DNA of 64,000 nt from Streptomyces coelicoflavus (lineage in GTDB: Bacteria > Actinomycetota > Actinomycetes > Streptomycetales > Streptomycetaceae): positions 434,001 to 498,000 of the forward strand of contig NZ_BEWB01000004.1 in the NCBI RefSeq assembly GCF_003112555.1, read 5' to 3'. A program made the position numbers and the translations under genes. Below the pieces are notes generated by a model. The model was not told the DNA's origin. It did no database searches and saw only the letters and a program-made list of their open reading frames with translations. This document shows positions 9,659 through 22,680 of the stretch, in pieces. Numbering within the stretch: the stretch's first letter is position 1; each line of letters starts with the position of its first letter.

Positions 9659-11044
9659 GTGAACCGACGGCCCGCTTCGTGGAGGTGTGCTCTGCCGCCC
9701 CTCCTGCGCTACCCGACCGTGGACGAACTGGGCGCCCGGGCCGCCGCATTCGTCGCCCGGCATCCCCGGCACGCCCGCTTGCGCCGTGTCGGCACCTCCC
9801 GCGCGGGTCACCCACTGCTGCTGCTCTCCGTCGGCCACGGCAGCCGTCAGGTCCTCGTCGTCGCCGGACCGCACGCGAACGAACCGGTGGGCGGCGCCAC
9901 CACCCTGCGGCTGGCCGAGCGGGCCGTGGCCGACCCCCGGCTCACCGAGGGCGCCGACGCCACCTGGAACCTGCTGCTGTGCGTCGACCCCGACGGACTG
10001 CGCCGCAACGAGGGCTGGCTGACCGGCCCCTACACCCTCGGCCGCTACGCGCGGAACTTCTTCCGGCCCGGCTTCCTGGAACAGCCCGAGTGGCTGCCCG
10101 ACGGCCCGGACCGCGCCACGCTGCCGGAGACCCGCACCCTGCTCGCACTCCAGGAGGAACTGCGGCCCTTCCTCCAGTGCTCCCTGCACGGCGTGGACGT
10201 CGGCGGCGGCTTCGTCGAGCTGACCCACGACCTGCCGGGCCTCGCCCAGCGCGTCTCCCACACCGCCGCCCGGCTCGGCGTACCCCGTGAACTCGGCGCC
10301 TACGACACCCTGTACTGGCCCGACCTCGGCCCCGCCGTCTACCGCATCCCACCGCCCCGCCGCGGCGACTTCACCGCCGCCATCACCGAGGCCGCCGTCG
10401 ACTCGACGTGGTGCCACCCGCGCCGCTACGGCACCGTCACCGCGGTCGTCGAGGCACCCATGTGGGGGGTGGCGGCCGTGTCGGACGGCTCGCCCCCGGC
10501 CGACCGAGACGCCGTGCTGCGCGCCGTGAGCCGCACCCTGCGCCACGACACCCGGCGCCTGCACCGCGTCCTCGCCCGCCTGCGGCCCCACCTCGCCACG
10601 GTGCCGGAGGCGGCCCACCTGCTCGCGCCGGTCGACGACTACCTGCTGGTCTGTCCCCGGCTCGCCGACGCCTGGGACCCCGACACCGACGACGGGACGG
10701 GCCGCTCGCTGCCGCCGATGAACACGTCCCACCTCGCCGCGCTGCGGCTGGCCGGACGGCGCCTGTCCCTGCGGACCGCGGGGCTGCTGCACCAGCTGGT
10801 CACCCGCACCGGGGGCGATCCGGCGGGCGTCCTGCCCGAACTGGACCGGCTCGTCGACGAGGGCTGCGCCGACTACCGCGACGGCTGCGCGGCGCACTGG
10901 ATACCGGTCGGGCGGCAGGTGGAGTACCAGACACGGGTCGTGCTCGCCGCGTTCGAACTGGCCGGCCGGCGCTCCGCCGCGGGCTCCCGCACGGGCGACC
11001 CCGGCCGGGGGCCCGAGGCCGCGGTCCCGATGCACCGCGACTGA
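9659..11044 (+). CDS. M14 family zinc carboxypeptidase
   Basis: This protein of up to 461 aa has the M14 zinc motif HxxE in GPHANEP (about residues 72-77), the third ligand in SLHGVD (about 175) and a candidate catalytic Glu in VVEAPMW (about 263). There is no signal peptide, so it is likely cytoplasmic. The start is uncertain. GTG 9659 has no ribosome site, whereas a perfect GGAGGTG at 9681-9687 precedes an in-frame CTG at 9692, which would give 450 aa. Genes on both sides are unrelated. The C-terminal about 20 residues are low-complexity. Confidence 0.8.
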   Translation: MNRRPASWRCALPPLLRYPTVDELGARAAAFVARHPRHARLRRVGTSRAGHPLLLLSVGHGSRQVLVVAGPHANEPVGGATTLRLAERAVADPRLTEGADATWNLLLCVDPDGLRRNEGWLTGPYTLGRYARNFFRPGFLEQPEWLPDGPDRATLPETRTLLALQEELRPFLQCSLHGVDVGGGFVELTHDLPGLAQRVSHTAARLGVPRELGAYDTLYWPDLGPAVYRIPPPRRGDFTAAITEAAVDSTWCHPRRYGTVTAVVEAPMWGVAAVSDGSPPADRDAVLRAVSRTLRHDTRRLHRVLARLRPHLATVPEAAHLLAPVDDYLLVCPRLADAWDPDTDDGTGRSLPPMNTSHLAALRLAGRRLSLRTAGLLHQLVTRTGGDPAGVLPELDRLVDEGCADYRDGCAAHWIPVGRQVEYQTRVVLAAFELAGRRSAAGSRTGDPGRGPEAAVPMHRD

Positions 11045-11122
11045 CCCCCGCGACCCCGACCCACCCCGACCCACCCCGAACTCCGTCCGGGCCCGCCCGC
11101 CCGTCTCCGTCCCCGGCGGTCC

Positions 11123-13588
<2,466 letters not shown>

Positions 13589-13625
13589 GGAAACCTACGT
13601 ACCCGCCCCGATGCCTTTCCTGTCA

Positions 13626-13657
13626 CCGGCCCCCCTGCACGGGTGCAGGGGGGCCGG
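13626..13657 (-). terminator. Perfect 15-bp hairpin after glgX
   Basis: The left arm 13626-13640 and right arm 13643-13657 are perfectly complementary over 15 bp with a 2-base loop. It starts 16 bases past the glgX stop and lies 38 bases before the treY start. It should end the glgX transcript, as GC-rich hairpins without a T run do in Streptomyces. Confidence 0.75.
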
Positions 13658-13672
13658 ACCGGGGCAGGGTCC

Positions 13673-15781
<2,109 letters not shown>

Positions 15782-16030
15782 GAACACGACTCTTTCAGGT
15801 GTGGGGCGCCGGTGCGGACGCCTTGGCTCCGAGTCCCCCGGAAGTCTCCCCGAAAGTGAGGCGACCACCTAGCACGTACGTCCTCCTACCCACCCGGGAG
15901 GCGTTCCCTCGGTCCGCTCCCATGGCGGGCGCGGAGCCGCCGTTCCGGCACCCGGCCACGTCACCGCTATGAATCCGCTCACTCCCCGGTGTGAGCGCCG
16001 GAGGAACACGCCTGTGGATCAAGGAGGTTG
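15782..16030. other. Divergent intergenic region between glgX and the HEPN gene
   Basis: No coding frame is supported here. It must hold the leftward glgX promoter and the rightward promoter of the HEPN transcript. I could not assign convincing -35/-10 pairs. Confidence 0.4.
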
Positions 16031-16120
16031 GTGAAAACCGGCCCGTCCATCGGGCTGCACCGCGGACCGCTGGCGGAGTACCCTTCCTTGATCGTTGGGA
16101 CGGGGTGTCCCCGGCAGTGA
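16031..16120 (+). CDS. Possible 29-aa upstream ORF in the leader of the HEPN gene
   Basis: A GTG at 16031 follows AAGGAGG (16021-16027), although only 3 nt separate them. The frame runs 29 codons to TGA 16118-16120, 26 bases before the next start. The Shine-Dalgarno lies in one arm of a 9-bp inverted repeat (GATCAAGGA 16017-16025 and TCCTTGATC 16085-16093), so translation may be structure-gated. No family is recognised, and it could be chance. Confidence 0.35.
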   Translation: MKTGPSIGLHRGPLAEYPSLIVGTGCPRQ

Positions 16121-16146
16121 CCGGGGGAGCGGAAGGCGGTACTCGG

Positions 16147-17394
16147 GTGGGCTCGGGAGGGCTGGAGCTGCCGCCTGGTGACGAGGGTCATCAGGGGGAC
16201 TCCGCGGACGTCCCGCCCGGTGCGGTGTCCCTGGCGCGGCCGATGAGCGCGGGCGCGATCGGTCCGGAGCTGGACTGGGACTCCGACGCCTGGCACGAGG
16301 TGCGCACCCGCGCCCAGCGGGCGGGCCGGGCCTACATCTGGCTGAACCTCGTCGAGCAGCGGCTGCGCGCGGTGGTGGCCGCCGTCCTGCGGCCGGTCTA
16401 CGAACCGGTGCACGGCGACGACTGGGTGGTCGCCGCCGCCGGACCCGCCGGCCAGGAGTGGGTGCAGCGCGCGGTCGCGGTGCGCGAGGTCAGCCGCCGC
16501 AAGGGCTATCTCCTCGACCCGGCCGACGACAACGTCCTCAGCTTCCTCACCCTGCCCCAGCTGCGCGAGCTGATGGTGCAGCACTGGCCCTGCTTCGAGC
16601 CCTACGTGGACGAGCGCCGCGACGTCGAACTGGCCCTGGACGAGCTGGAGGTCACCCGCAACGTCGTCTCCCGCAACCGGGCCCTGTCCGAGGCGGTCCT
16701 GAACCAGGCCGAACGGGCCTCCGCGCGACTGCTCGAGGTGCTCGGCGCGGGCAGCGACGTGCCGTCCGCGCGCCGGCTCCCGGTGGACGCGGTGGAGGAC
16801 CTGGTCGGGGACCGCTACGCCGACGTGGTCGCCGTGCACTCGGACCGGGTGCGGCTGCTGCGCCAGTTCCCGGCCGAGGACCTGTTCGGCAGCGCGCGCC
16901 GCGTGGACGCCCTCGGCATCGGCCTCAACCTGCTCGTGCAGAACTTCTCCGGCCGCCGCCTGCTGCGGATGGCCGAGGCAGGCGGCCGGGTGCGGCTGCT
17001 CTTCCTGAACCCGGCCTCCAGCGCCATCAAGCGCCGCGAGCGCGAACTGGGCATCAAGCGGGGCGAGCTGAGCCGCGCCGTGGAGATGAACATCCTGCAC
17101 ATGCGCCGGGTGCGGGCACGGCTGCGGGACCCGGGCGCCTTCGAGATCCAGGTCTTCGACGAGACACCCCGCTTCACGGCCTACCTCGTCGACGGGGACG
17201 GCGCCGACGGCGTCGCGGTCGTGCAGTCCTACCTGCGCCGCACCCGGGGCATGGAGGCGCCGGTCCTCGTCCTGCGCAACGGACGCAACGGCGGAAAGGT
17301 GGTGAAGTCGGACCGGCTGGACGAAGGCGGACTCTTCCCCACCTATCGCGAGGAGTTCGAGCTGATGTGGGCGGATTCGCGCCCGGTGTCGTGA
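16147..17394 (+). CDS. SAV2148-family HEPN domain protein
   Basis: This is a 415-aa protein of a family conserved across Streptomyces and named after the S. avermitilis member. It has no signal peptide or membrane segment. Conserved-looking blocks include AYIWLNLVEQRLRAVVAAVL, PAGQEWVQRAVAVREVSRRK, ALGIGLNLLVQNFSGRR and VEMNILHMRRVRARLRD. HEPN folds are often nucleotide- or RNA-acting, but no reaction is established for this family. The GTG at 16147 matches the family N-terminus (GSGGLELPPGDEG) with GGAAGG upstream. An unusually long leader with a possible uORF precedes it. The exonuclease gene follows on the same strand. Confidence 0.8.
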   Translation: MGSGGLELPPGDEGHQGDSADVPPGAVSLARPMSAGAIGPELDWDSDAWHEVRTRAQRAGRAYIWLNLVEQRLRAVVAAVLRPVYEPVHGDDWVVAAAGPAGQEWVQRAVAVREVSRRKGYLLDPADDNVLSFLTLPQLRELMVQHWPCFEPYVDERRDVELALDELEVTRNVVSRNRALSEAVLNQAERASARLLEVLGAGSDVPSARRLPVDAVEDLVGDRYADVVAVHSDRVRLLRQFPAEDLFGSARRVDALGIGLNLLVQNFSGRRLLRMAEAGGRVRLLFLNPASSAIKRRERELGIKRGELSRAVEMNILHMRRVRARLRDPGAFEIQVFDETPRFTAYLVDGDGADGVAVVQSYLRRTRGMEAPVLVLRNGRNGGKVVKSDRLDEGGLFPTYREEFELMWADSRPVS

Positions 17395-17522
17395 ACGCCG
17401 TCCGTTCCGGGGCCGACACGGGGCCGGGCGGGCACAAGCGGAATGCGGTCCTCTGATTGTCAGTGGCCCGTGCGAAGGTGGAGACCACTGGGGGAACGCA
17501 CCACCAAGAAGGGGGACCGCCC

Positions 17523-18257
17523 ATGGGCTGGCACCGGGAGCTGCTGATCGGCTTCGACCTGGAGACGACGGGCACCGATCCGCGCGAGGCGCGCATCGTC
17601 ACGGGGGCCGTGATAGAGGTCAGGGACTCGGAGCCGCTCGGCCGCCGGGAGTGGCTGGCCGACCCCGGCGTGGAGATCCCGGCGGACGCGGTGGCGGTCC
17701 ACGGCATCAGCAACGAACGCGCGGCCAGTGAGGGCCGCCCCGCCGACCAGGTCGCGGACGCCATCGCCGGCGTCCTCACGGACCACTGGAAGGCCGGCGT
17801 CCCGGTCGTCGCGTACAACGCGGCCTTCGACCTCACCCTGCTCTCCGCCGAACTGCGGCGCCACGGACTGCCGTCCCTGCGCGAGCGCCTGGGCGGCCTG
17901 GACCCCGCCCCCGTCATCGACCCGTACACCATCGACCGTTCCGTCGACCGCTACCGCCGGGGCAAGCGCAACCTGGAAGCGGTCTGCCGGGAGTACGGCG
18001 TCCCGCTCGACGCCGCCCACGACGCCACGGCCGACGCCCTCGCCGCCGCCCGGCTGGCCCGCGCGATAGCCGGCCGCCACCCCAAGGTCGCGGCCCTCGG
18101 CCCGGCGGACCTGCACCGCCGCCAGATCGAGTGGTACGCCGAGTGGGCGGCGGACTTCCAGAGCTTCCTGCGCCGCAAGGGCGATGCCACGGCCGTCGTC
18201 GACGGGACCTGGCCGCTGCGCGAGCCGGCCGAGGAGCCCGCCGACCAGCGGGTGTGA
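17523..18257 (+). CDS. DEDDh 3'-5' exonuclease (DnaQ-like)
   Basis: This 244-aa protein has the RNase T/DnaQ exonuclease fold: Exo I GFDLETTGTDP near residue 10 with the D and E ligands, Exo II VVAYNAAFDLTLL near 95, and Exo III HDATADALAAARLA near 162 with the His. It is a stand-alone protein, not a polymerase subunit fusion, and probably trims DNA or RNA 3' ends in repair or turnover. The ATG at 17523 has GGGGGA upstream. It follows the HEPN gene by 128 bp and converges with the APH-type gene. The pairing with a HEPN protein may be incidental. Confidence 0.88.
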   Translation: MGWHRELLIGFDLETTGTDPREARIVTGAVIEVRDSEPLGRREWLADPGVEIPADAVAVHGISNERAASEGRPADQVADAIAGVLTDHWKAGVPVVAYNAAFDLTLLSAELRRHGLPSLRERLGGLDPAPVIDPYTIDRSVDRYRRGKRNLEAVCREYGVPLDAAHDATADALAAARLARAIAGRHPKVAALGPADLHRRQIEWYAEWAADFQSFLRRKGDATAVVDGTWPLREPAEEPADQRV

Positions 18258-18308
18258 CCCCGGCCCCGCACACACCCACGGGTCAGACGCGCACACCCAC
18301 GGGTCAGA
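18250..18308. repeat. Two 17-bp direct repeats at a convergent gene junction
   Basis: CACACCCACGGGTCAGA occurs at 18271-18287 and 18292-18308. GGGTGTG at 18250-18256 can pair with the CACACCC in the first copy, a 7-bp stem. The junction lies between the convergent exonuclease and kinase genes, so it may act as a weak terminator. Confidence 0.4.
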
Positions 18309-19170
18309 AGGGGTACCAGCGGACTCCGGGGTCCTCGTTCCGCAGCGACGCCACCCTGCGTTCGAACTCGGCCAGCGCCTTCGGGTTGCTCGGCGCGTGC
18401 TGGGCCACCCAGGCACAGCTCGCGGTCTCCCGGGCGCCGCGCAGGACCGCACAGCCGTCCCACTCGCGCACGTCCCAGCCGTAGGTCGCGGTGAAGGCGT
18501 CGTACGCCTCGGCGGGCAGCCCGTAGCGGTCCCGGCTCAGCGCCATCACCACGAGGTCGTGCTCGCGCAGGTCGGCGGAGAAGGTCTCCAGGTCGATCAG
18601 GACCGGCCCGTCGGGACCGACGTGCACGTTGCGGGGCAGTGCGTCCCCGTGGATGGGTCCCGGCGTCAGCCGCGGGGTGAGCGCGGCGGCGGCCGACGCG
18701 AAGCCGTCCCGGCGCTCGCGCAGATACGCGGCGTCCGCCGGGTCGATCACGTCGCCCGCCAGGCGCAGCCAGCGTTCCACACCGCCCAGCAGTTCGCGGG
18801 GCGGCAGCTCGAAGGAGGAGGGGAGGGGCAGCTCGTGGACCAGCCGGAGCAGCGCGGCCACGTCCCGGGGCTCGGTGGGCCGCACGGGGTCGGGCAGCCG
18901 CCGCCACACGGTCACCGGGTGCCCGTCGACGATCAGCGCCGTCGGCTCGGCCGCCCGCACCGCCGGCACGCCCGCCTCCTCCAGCCAGAGCGCGACGGCC
19001 AGTTCCCGGCGCGCCCGTGCGAGGAGTTCGGCGTCGCGGCCCACCTTGACCGCCAGGCCGCCGGCGGCGAACACCGCGTTCTCGCCGAGGGCCAGCAGCC
19101 GCGCCTCCCGCGCCGGCCCGGGCAGCACGTCCGCCGCGGCCAGCACCTCCCGCGCCCGTGCCTCGTCCAT
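18304..19170 (-). CDS. Phosphotransferase family protein (APH/ChoK fold)
   Basis: This 288-aa cytoplasmic kinase-like protein has an intact catalytic loop, HGDALPRNV (Asp and Asn present), and the metal-binding LIDLETFS segment. The N-lobe carries LAVKVGRD with the ATP-contacting Lys. Family members phosphorylate aminoglycosides, choline, homoserine or other small molecules. Nothing in the context points to an antibiotic substrate, so no resistance role is claimed. The ATG starts MDEARAREVLAAADVL. It converges with the exonuclease gene and diverges from the sugar ABC operon, with 178 bp between. Confidence 0.8.
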   Translation of the reverse strand: MDEARAREVLAAADVLPGPAREARLLALGENAVFAAGGLAVKVGRDAELLARARRELAVALWLEEAGVPAVRAAEPTALIVDGHPVTVWRRLPDPVRPTEPRDVAALLRLVHELPLPSSFELPPRELLGGVERWLRLAGDVIDPADAAYLRERRDGFASAAAALTPRLTPGPIHGDALPRNVHVGPDGPVLIDLETFSADLREHDLVVMALSRDRYGLPAEAYDAFTATYGWDVREWDGCAVLRGARETASCAWVAQHAPSNPKALAEFERRVASLRNEDPGVRWYPF

Positions 19171-19348
19171 CGTCTCGCGCCTCCGTGCCCTCGGTGTGCT
19201 CTGTGTCCCGCCGGTCGCGGTGTTCCCGCCGTCCGTCGGTCAGTGTCGCATTCGCACAGGTGGGAGCGTGTACGCGGGCCCTTGACGGGACACGGTCACT
19301 TCACGACCATGGCCAGGCCCGTCCGGCCCGCGCAAAGGGGTTGATTAC

Positions 19349-20296
19349 GTGACATTGGTGACCGAGTCGAGGAGACCGGCGCGCAGTGCGCCCGGCCCGG
19401 ACCGTCCACGGGGCGGACCGGACCACAGTGCCTGGTTCCTGGTGCTGCCCGCGCTGATCCCGATTCTGGTCCTCAGCGTCGGGCCGCTGCTCTACGGCAT
19501 CCTGCTGGCCTTCACCGACGCCCAGTCGGGCCGCACGGAGCCCACCGAGTGGATCGGCGCCCTGAACTTCCGGGACCTGCTGCACGACACGCTGTTCTGG
19601 GAGTCGTTCCGGATCGGCCTGGTGTGGGCCGTCGGGGTGACGGTCCCGCAGTTCCTGCTCGCACTCGGCCTCGCCCTGCTGCTCAACCAGAACCTCCGGC
19701 TGCGCTGGGCGGCCCGCGCCCTCGCGATCATCCCCTGGGCGATGCCCGAGGTCGTCGTCGGCATCATGTGGCGGCTGGTCTACAACCCGGACGCCGGCAT
19801 CCTCAACGAGACCCTGCGCGACCTCGGCCTCGGCAACGGCCACGACTGGCTCAGCGGCCTCGGCACCGCCCTGCCCGCCGTCGTCGTCGTCGGCGTCTGG
19901 GCCGGCATGCCGCAGACCACGGTCGCCCTGCTCGCCGGACTCCAGAACACCCCGCGCGAACTGCACGAGGCGGCCGCCGTGGACGGCGCGGGCGCCTGGC
20001 GCCGCTTCCGCACGGTCACCTGGCCCGCCCTCAGACCCGTCGCGCTCGCCATCACCGCGCTCAACCTCATCTGGAACTTCAACTCCTTCGCCCTGGTCTA
20101 CGTGCTGACCAACGGAGGCCCCGGCGGCCGCACCCGCCTGCCCATGCTCTTTGCGTACGAAGAGGCCTTCCGCTACGGCCAGTTCGGCTACGCGGCGGCG
20201 ATGGGCTGCGTCATGGTCGCCGTGATCTCGATCCTGCTGGCCGTCTTCCTCGTCGGCCGGCTCCGCGGCGGAACCAAGGGAGGTGACGAGGCGTGA
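19349..20296 (+). CDS. Sugar ABC transporter permease (MalF/UgpA type)
   Basis: This 315-aa inner-membrane protein has six predicted transmembrane segments and the permease EAA-loop signature EAAAVDGAGAWRRFRTVTWP (about residues 208-227), which docks the ATPase. The N-terminus (1-25) is cytoplasmic and Arg/Pro-rich. It is the first gene of a three-gene importer operon and overlaps the next gene by GTGA. No ATPase gene is present in the operon. Carbohydrate importers in Streptomyces often share the MsiK ATPase, which is presumably encoded elsewhere. The sugar is unknown. The GTG start follows AAAGGGG. Confidence 0.88.
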   Translation: MTLVTESRRPARSAPGPDRPRGGPDHSAWFLVLPALIPILVLSVGPLLYGILLAFTDAQSGRTEPTEWIGALNFRDLLHDTLFWESFRIGLVWAVGVTVPQFLLALGLALLLNQNLRLRWAARALAIIPWAMPEVVVGIMWRLVYNPDAGILNETLRDLGLGNGHDWLSGLGTALPAVVVVGVWAGMPQTTVALLAGLQNTPRELHEAAAVDGAGAWRRFRTVTWPALRPVALAITALNLIWNFNSFALVYVLTNGGPGGRTRLPMLFAYEEAFRYGQFGYAAAMGCVMVAVISILLAVFLVGRLRGGTKGGDEA

Positions 20297-21126
20297 GAAC
20301 CTCGACCGGGGCCCGCGTGGGCCAGTACGCCGCGCTGCTCGCGTATCTGGTCTTCCTGGCCTTCCCGTTCCTCTGGCTGATCTCCATCGCGTTCAAACCG
20401 CCGCGCGAGCTGGCCAGTCTGCACCCCACCTGGATCCCGGAGCACCCCACCCTCGACAACTTCCGGCAGGCCTTCGACGAGCAGCCGCTGCTGCGCGCGG
20501 GGCTCAACTCCCTGCTCGCCGCGCTCGGCGCCGCCGTGATCGCGGTGCTGATCGCCACCCCGATGGCGTACGTCATGGCCCGCCGTCGCGGCCGGCTCAC
20601 CAAGGCCGCCACCGGGTGGGTCGTGGTCAGCCAGGCCTTCCCCTTCGTCCTGCTGATCATCCCGCTGTTCCTGGTCCTCAAGAACCTCGGCCTGATCAAC
20701 TCGGTCCCCGGCCTGGTGATGGTGTACGTCGTCTGGTCGCTGCCGTTCGCCCTGTGGATGCTCGCCGGATACGTCCGCGCCGTGCCGCGCGAGCTGGAGG
20801 AGGCGGCCGCCGTCGACGGCGCCGGACGGCTGCGGACCCTCGTCTCGGTGACCGCGCCGCTGCTCGCCCCGGGGATCGTGGCGACGGCCCTGTTCGCCTT
20901 CATCACCGCGTGGAACGAGTTCTTCTTCGCACTGGTGCTGCTGAAGACCCCGGAGAAACAGACGCTGCCCGTGATCCTCACCCACTTCATCGGCGCCGAG
21001 GGCGTCGCCGACCTCGGACCGCTCGCCGCGGCGGCCTTCCTCGCCACGCTGCCCTCGCTGCTCGTCTTCGCCCTCATCCAGCGGCGGATCACGGGCGGCA
21101 TGCTCGCCGGGGCGGTGAAGAGCTGA
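20293..21126 (+). CDS. Sugar ABC transporter permease (MalG/UgpE type)
   Basis: This 277-aa permease has six hydrophobic segments and the loop motif LEEAAAVDGAGRLRTLVSVT (about 169-188). It pairs with the preceding permease to form the membrane channel of a CUT1-type carbohydrate importer. Its GTG start overlaps the upstream stop (GTGA), and its TGA shares its last base with the A of the lipoprotein ATG at 21126. Tight translational coupling is therefore expected. Confidence 0.9.
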   Translation: MRTSTGARVGQYAALLAYLVFLAFPFLWLISIAFKPPRELASLHPTWIPEHPTLDNFRQAFDEQPLLRAGLNSLLAALGAAVIAVLIATPMAYVMARRRGRLTKAATGWVVVSQAFPFVLLIIPLFLVLKNLGLINSVPGLVMVYVVWSLPFALWMLAGYVRAVPRELEEAAAVDGAGRLRTLVSVTAPLLAPGIVATALFAFITAWNEFFFALVLLKTPEKQTLPVILTHFIGAEGVADLGPLAAAAFLATLPSLLVFALIQRRITGGMLAGAVKS

Positions 21127-22418
21127 TGACGCGGACGCGTACGAGGATCCTCACCCTGTTCGCCTGTGCCGTCCTGCTGCTCGCGGGCTGCTCGGGCGGC
21201 GGCGACGGGGCGGACGACGGCCGGATCACCCTCCGCTTCCAGTCCCTGGCCTGGCAGGACGAGTCGGTGAAGGCCAACAAGGAACTGGTGCGGGAGTGGA
21301 ACGCCGGCCACCCCGACGTGCGCGTCGAGTACGTCCAGGGCAGCTGGGACAGCGTCCACGACCAGCTCCTCACCTCCTTCGAGGGCGGCGAGGCGCCCGA
21401 CATCATCCACGACGCCTCCGACGACCTCGCCGACTTCGCCTACGGCGGCTACCTCGCCGACCTCACCGAACTGCTGCCCGCGCGGCTGAAGTCGGACATA
21501 CCGGAGCGCAGCTGGGAGACGGTCGCCTTCGGCGACGGCATCTACGGCGTGCCGTTCCTCCAGGAGCCGCGGGTGCTGATCGCCAACGCGACCCTGCTGA
21601 AGGAGTCGGGCGTGCGGATACCGACGCCGGAACACCCCTGGACCTGGCCGGAGTTCCGGCAGGTGACGAAGGAGCTGAGCGGCGACGGGACGTACGGGGT
21701 GGCCTGGCCGCTCAAGGAGCCCGTGTCCGCCACGCTCAACCTCTCCCTGTCCACCGGCGGAAAGCTCTTCCACCGCGGCGCCGACGGCAAGGTGACCGTC
21801 CGCTTCGAGACGGGTGACCAGGTGGTGCCCCGCACCGTCCACGACCAGGTCGACACCGACCACAGCGCCTCGCCCACCACCCTGGGCAGCGGCGGCTCCG
21901 ACACGCTGCCCGGCTTCTTCGCGGGCAAGTACGCGATGGTGCCGCTCGGCTTCTCCTACCGCCAGCAGATCGAGCAGCAGGCCCCCGAGGGCTTCGACTG
22001 GCAGGTGCTGCCCGCCCCGGCCGGTGCCGACGGGCTCGCCCAGGGCGTCAGCCCGCAGACCCTGTCGATCGCCGAGGACAGCCCGCACAAGAAGGAGGCC
22101 GCCGCGTTCGTCGACTTCCTCCTCCAGCCGGACAACATGGTGCGCCTCGCGCTCGGCGACTGGATGCTGCCCACCGGTGAGCAGGCCCTGAAGGATCCCG
22201 CCCTGCACACCGACGAGCACGGCTGGGCCACCGGCACCGCCCTCGCCGAGCACCTGCGCCCGGCGCCCGCGCAGTCCGTACGGGGCTACGCCGAGTGGAA
22301 GGACAAGGTGGCGACCCCGGCGCTCCAGGAGTACTACAGCGGGGCGATCGGCATGGAGGACCTGCGCCACAGACTCGAGGAGGACGGCAATCTCGTCCTC
22401 GCCCGCTACCAGCGCTGA
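21126..22418 (+). CDS. Sugar ABC transporter substrate-binding lipoprotein
   Basis: This 430-aa protein has a lipoprotein signal peptide ending in the lipobox LLAGC (Cys at about residue 21), followed by a Gly/Asp-rich linker. The family-1 extracellular solute-binding fold follows, with PDIIHDASDDLADFAYGGYL and GIYGVPFLQEPRVLIAN. It captures the sugar outside the cell for the two preceding permeases. Placement of the binding-protein gene last is unusual, since it is commonly first in such operons. A 37-bp gap separates it from the promoter of the erm operon. The ligand cannot be read from sequence. Confidence 0.9.
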   Translation: MTRTRTRILTLFACAVLLLAGCSGGGDGADDGRITLRFQSLAWQDESVKANKELVREWNAGHPDVRVEYVQGSWDSVHDQLLTSFEGGEAPDIIHDASDDLADFAYGGYLADLTELLPARLKSDIPERSWETVAFGDGIYGVPFLQEPRVLIANATLLKESGVRIPTPEHPWTWPEFRQVTKELSGDGTYGVAWPLKEPVSATLNLSLSTGGKLFHRGADGKVTVRFETGDQVVPRTVHDQVDTDHSASPTTLGSGGSDTLPGFFAGKYAMVPLGFSYRQQIEQQAPEGFDWQVLPAPAGADGLAQGVSPQTLSIAEDSPHKKEAAAFVDFLLQPDNMVRLALGDWMLPTGEQALKDPALHTDEHGWATGTALAEHLRPAPAQSVRGYAEWKDKVATPALQEYYSGAIGMEDLRHRLEEDGNLVLARYQR

Positions 22419-22455
22419 CGCCGCCCGCGGGCGGTCCGCCGAGGGCCGCCCGCGC

Positions 22456-22494
22456 GAAAACCGGTTGCCCGCCGGGCGCCCGCCCGCCTAGCGT
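22456..22494 (+). promoter_or_regulatory. WblC/WhiB7-like promoter of the erm(O)-mgt operon
   Basis: GAAAA (22456-22460) lies 4 bp before TTGCCC (22465-22470), followed by an 18-bp spacer and TAGCGT (22489-22494). An A/T tract just upstream of the -35 box is the known layout of WhiB7/WblC-activated antibiotic-resistance promoters. The predicted start is 22501-22502, at the uORF GTG. Confidence 0.6.
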
Positions 22495-22501
22495 CGCGTC
22501 C

Positions 22502-22615
22502 GTGGCAGCTTTCAACGCGATCTTCAACTCCGGTCTCGGCCGGGGCTGCACGTACTCCATCAGGATGCGGCGCGGACCCGGAGCCCTGACCGGCCCGGGG
22601 TCCCCCCGCCGCTGA
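22502..22615 (+). CDS. Leaderless 37-aa uORF of the erm(O) leader
   Basis: A GTG at the predicted transcription start opens a 37-codon frame ending at TGA 22613-22615. It reads AAFNAIFNSGLGRG, then a CTYSIRMRRG stretch and a basic Pro/Gly C-terminus. No Shine-Dalgarno is present, consistent with leaderless translation. Erm genes are commonly controlled by ribosome stalling on leader peptides. Here the uORF overlaps the left arm of a possible antiterminator and is followed by a terminator with a T run. It is a strong candidate sensor peptide, but nothing proves it is translated. Confidence 0.5.
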   Translation: MAAFNAIFNSGLGRGCTYSIRMRRGPGALTGPGSPRR

Positions 22616-22680
22616 CGCACCCGACGCGCCCGACGCGTCCCCTGCGCGTGCGGCGGGGCTGAGCCTCCGCGTTCCTTTTT
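22604..22680 (+). promoter_or_regulatory. Transcription attenuator in the erm(O) leader
   Basis: The terminator form pairs GCGGGG (22653-22658) with the CTCCGC-type right arm (22665-22670), a 6-bp stem with one G-U pair, followed by GTTCCTTTTT (22671-22680). T runs are rare in this genome. A competing 9-bp pairing, CCCCGCCGC (22604-22612) with GCGGCGGGG (22650-22658), uses the same bases and overlaps the uORF end. Ribosome position on the uORF could switch between the two. Confidence 0.5.

Noticed and set aside
13626..13657. Regulatory attenuator for treY
   Set aside because: The hairpin is perfect, lies right after the glgX stop, and has no competing structure or leader ORF; a plain terminator explains it.
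18304..19170. Aminoglycoside resistance kinase
   Set aside because: The fold and catalytic loop fit the APH superfamily, but nothing in sequence or context indicates aminoglycoside substrates.
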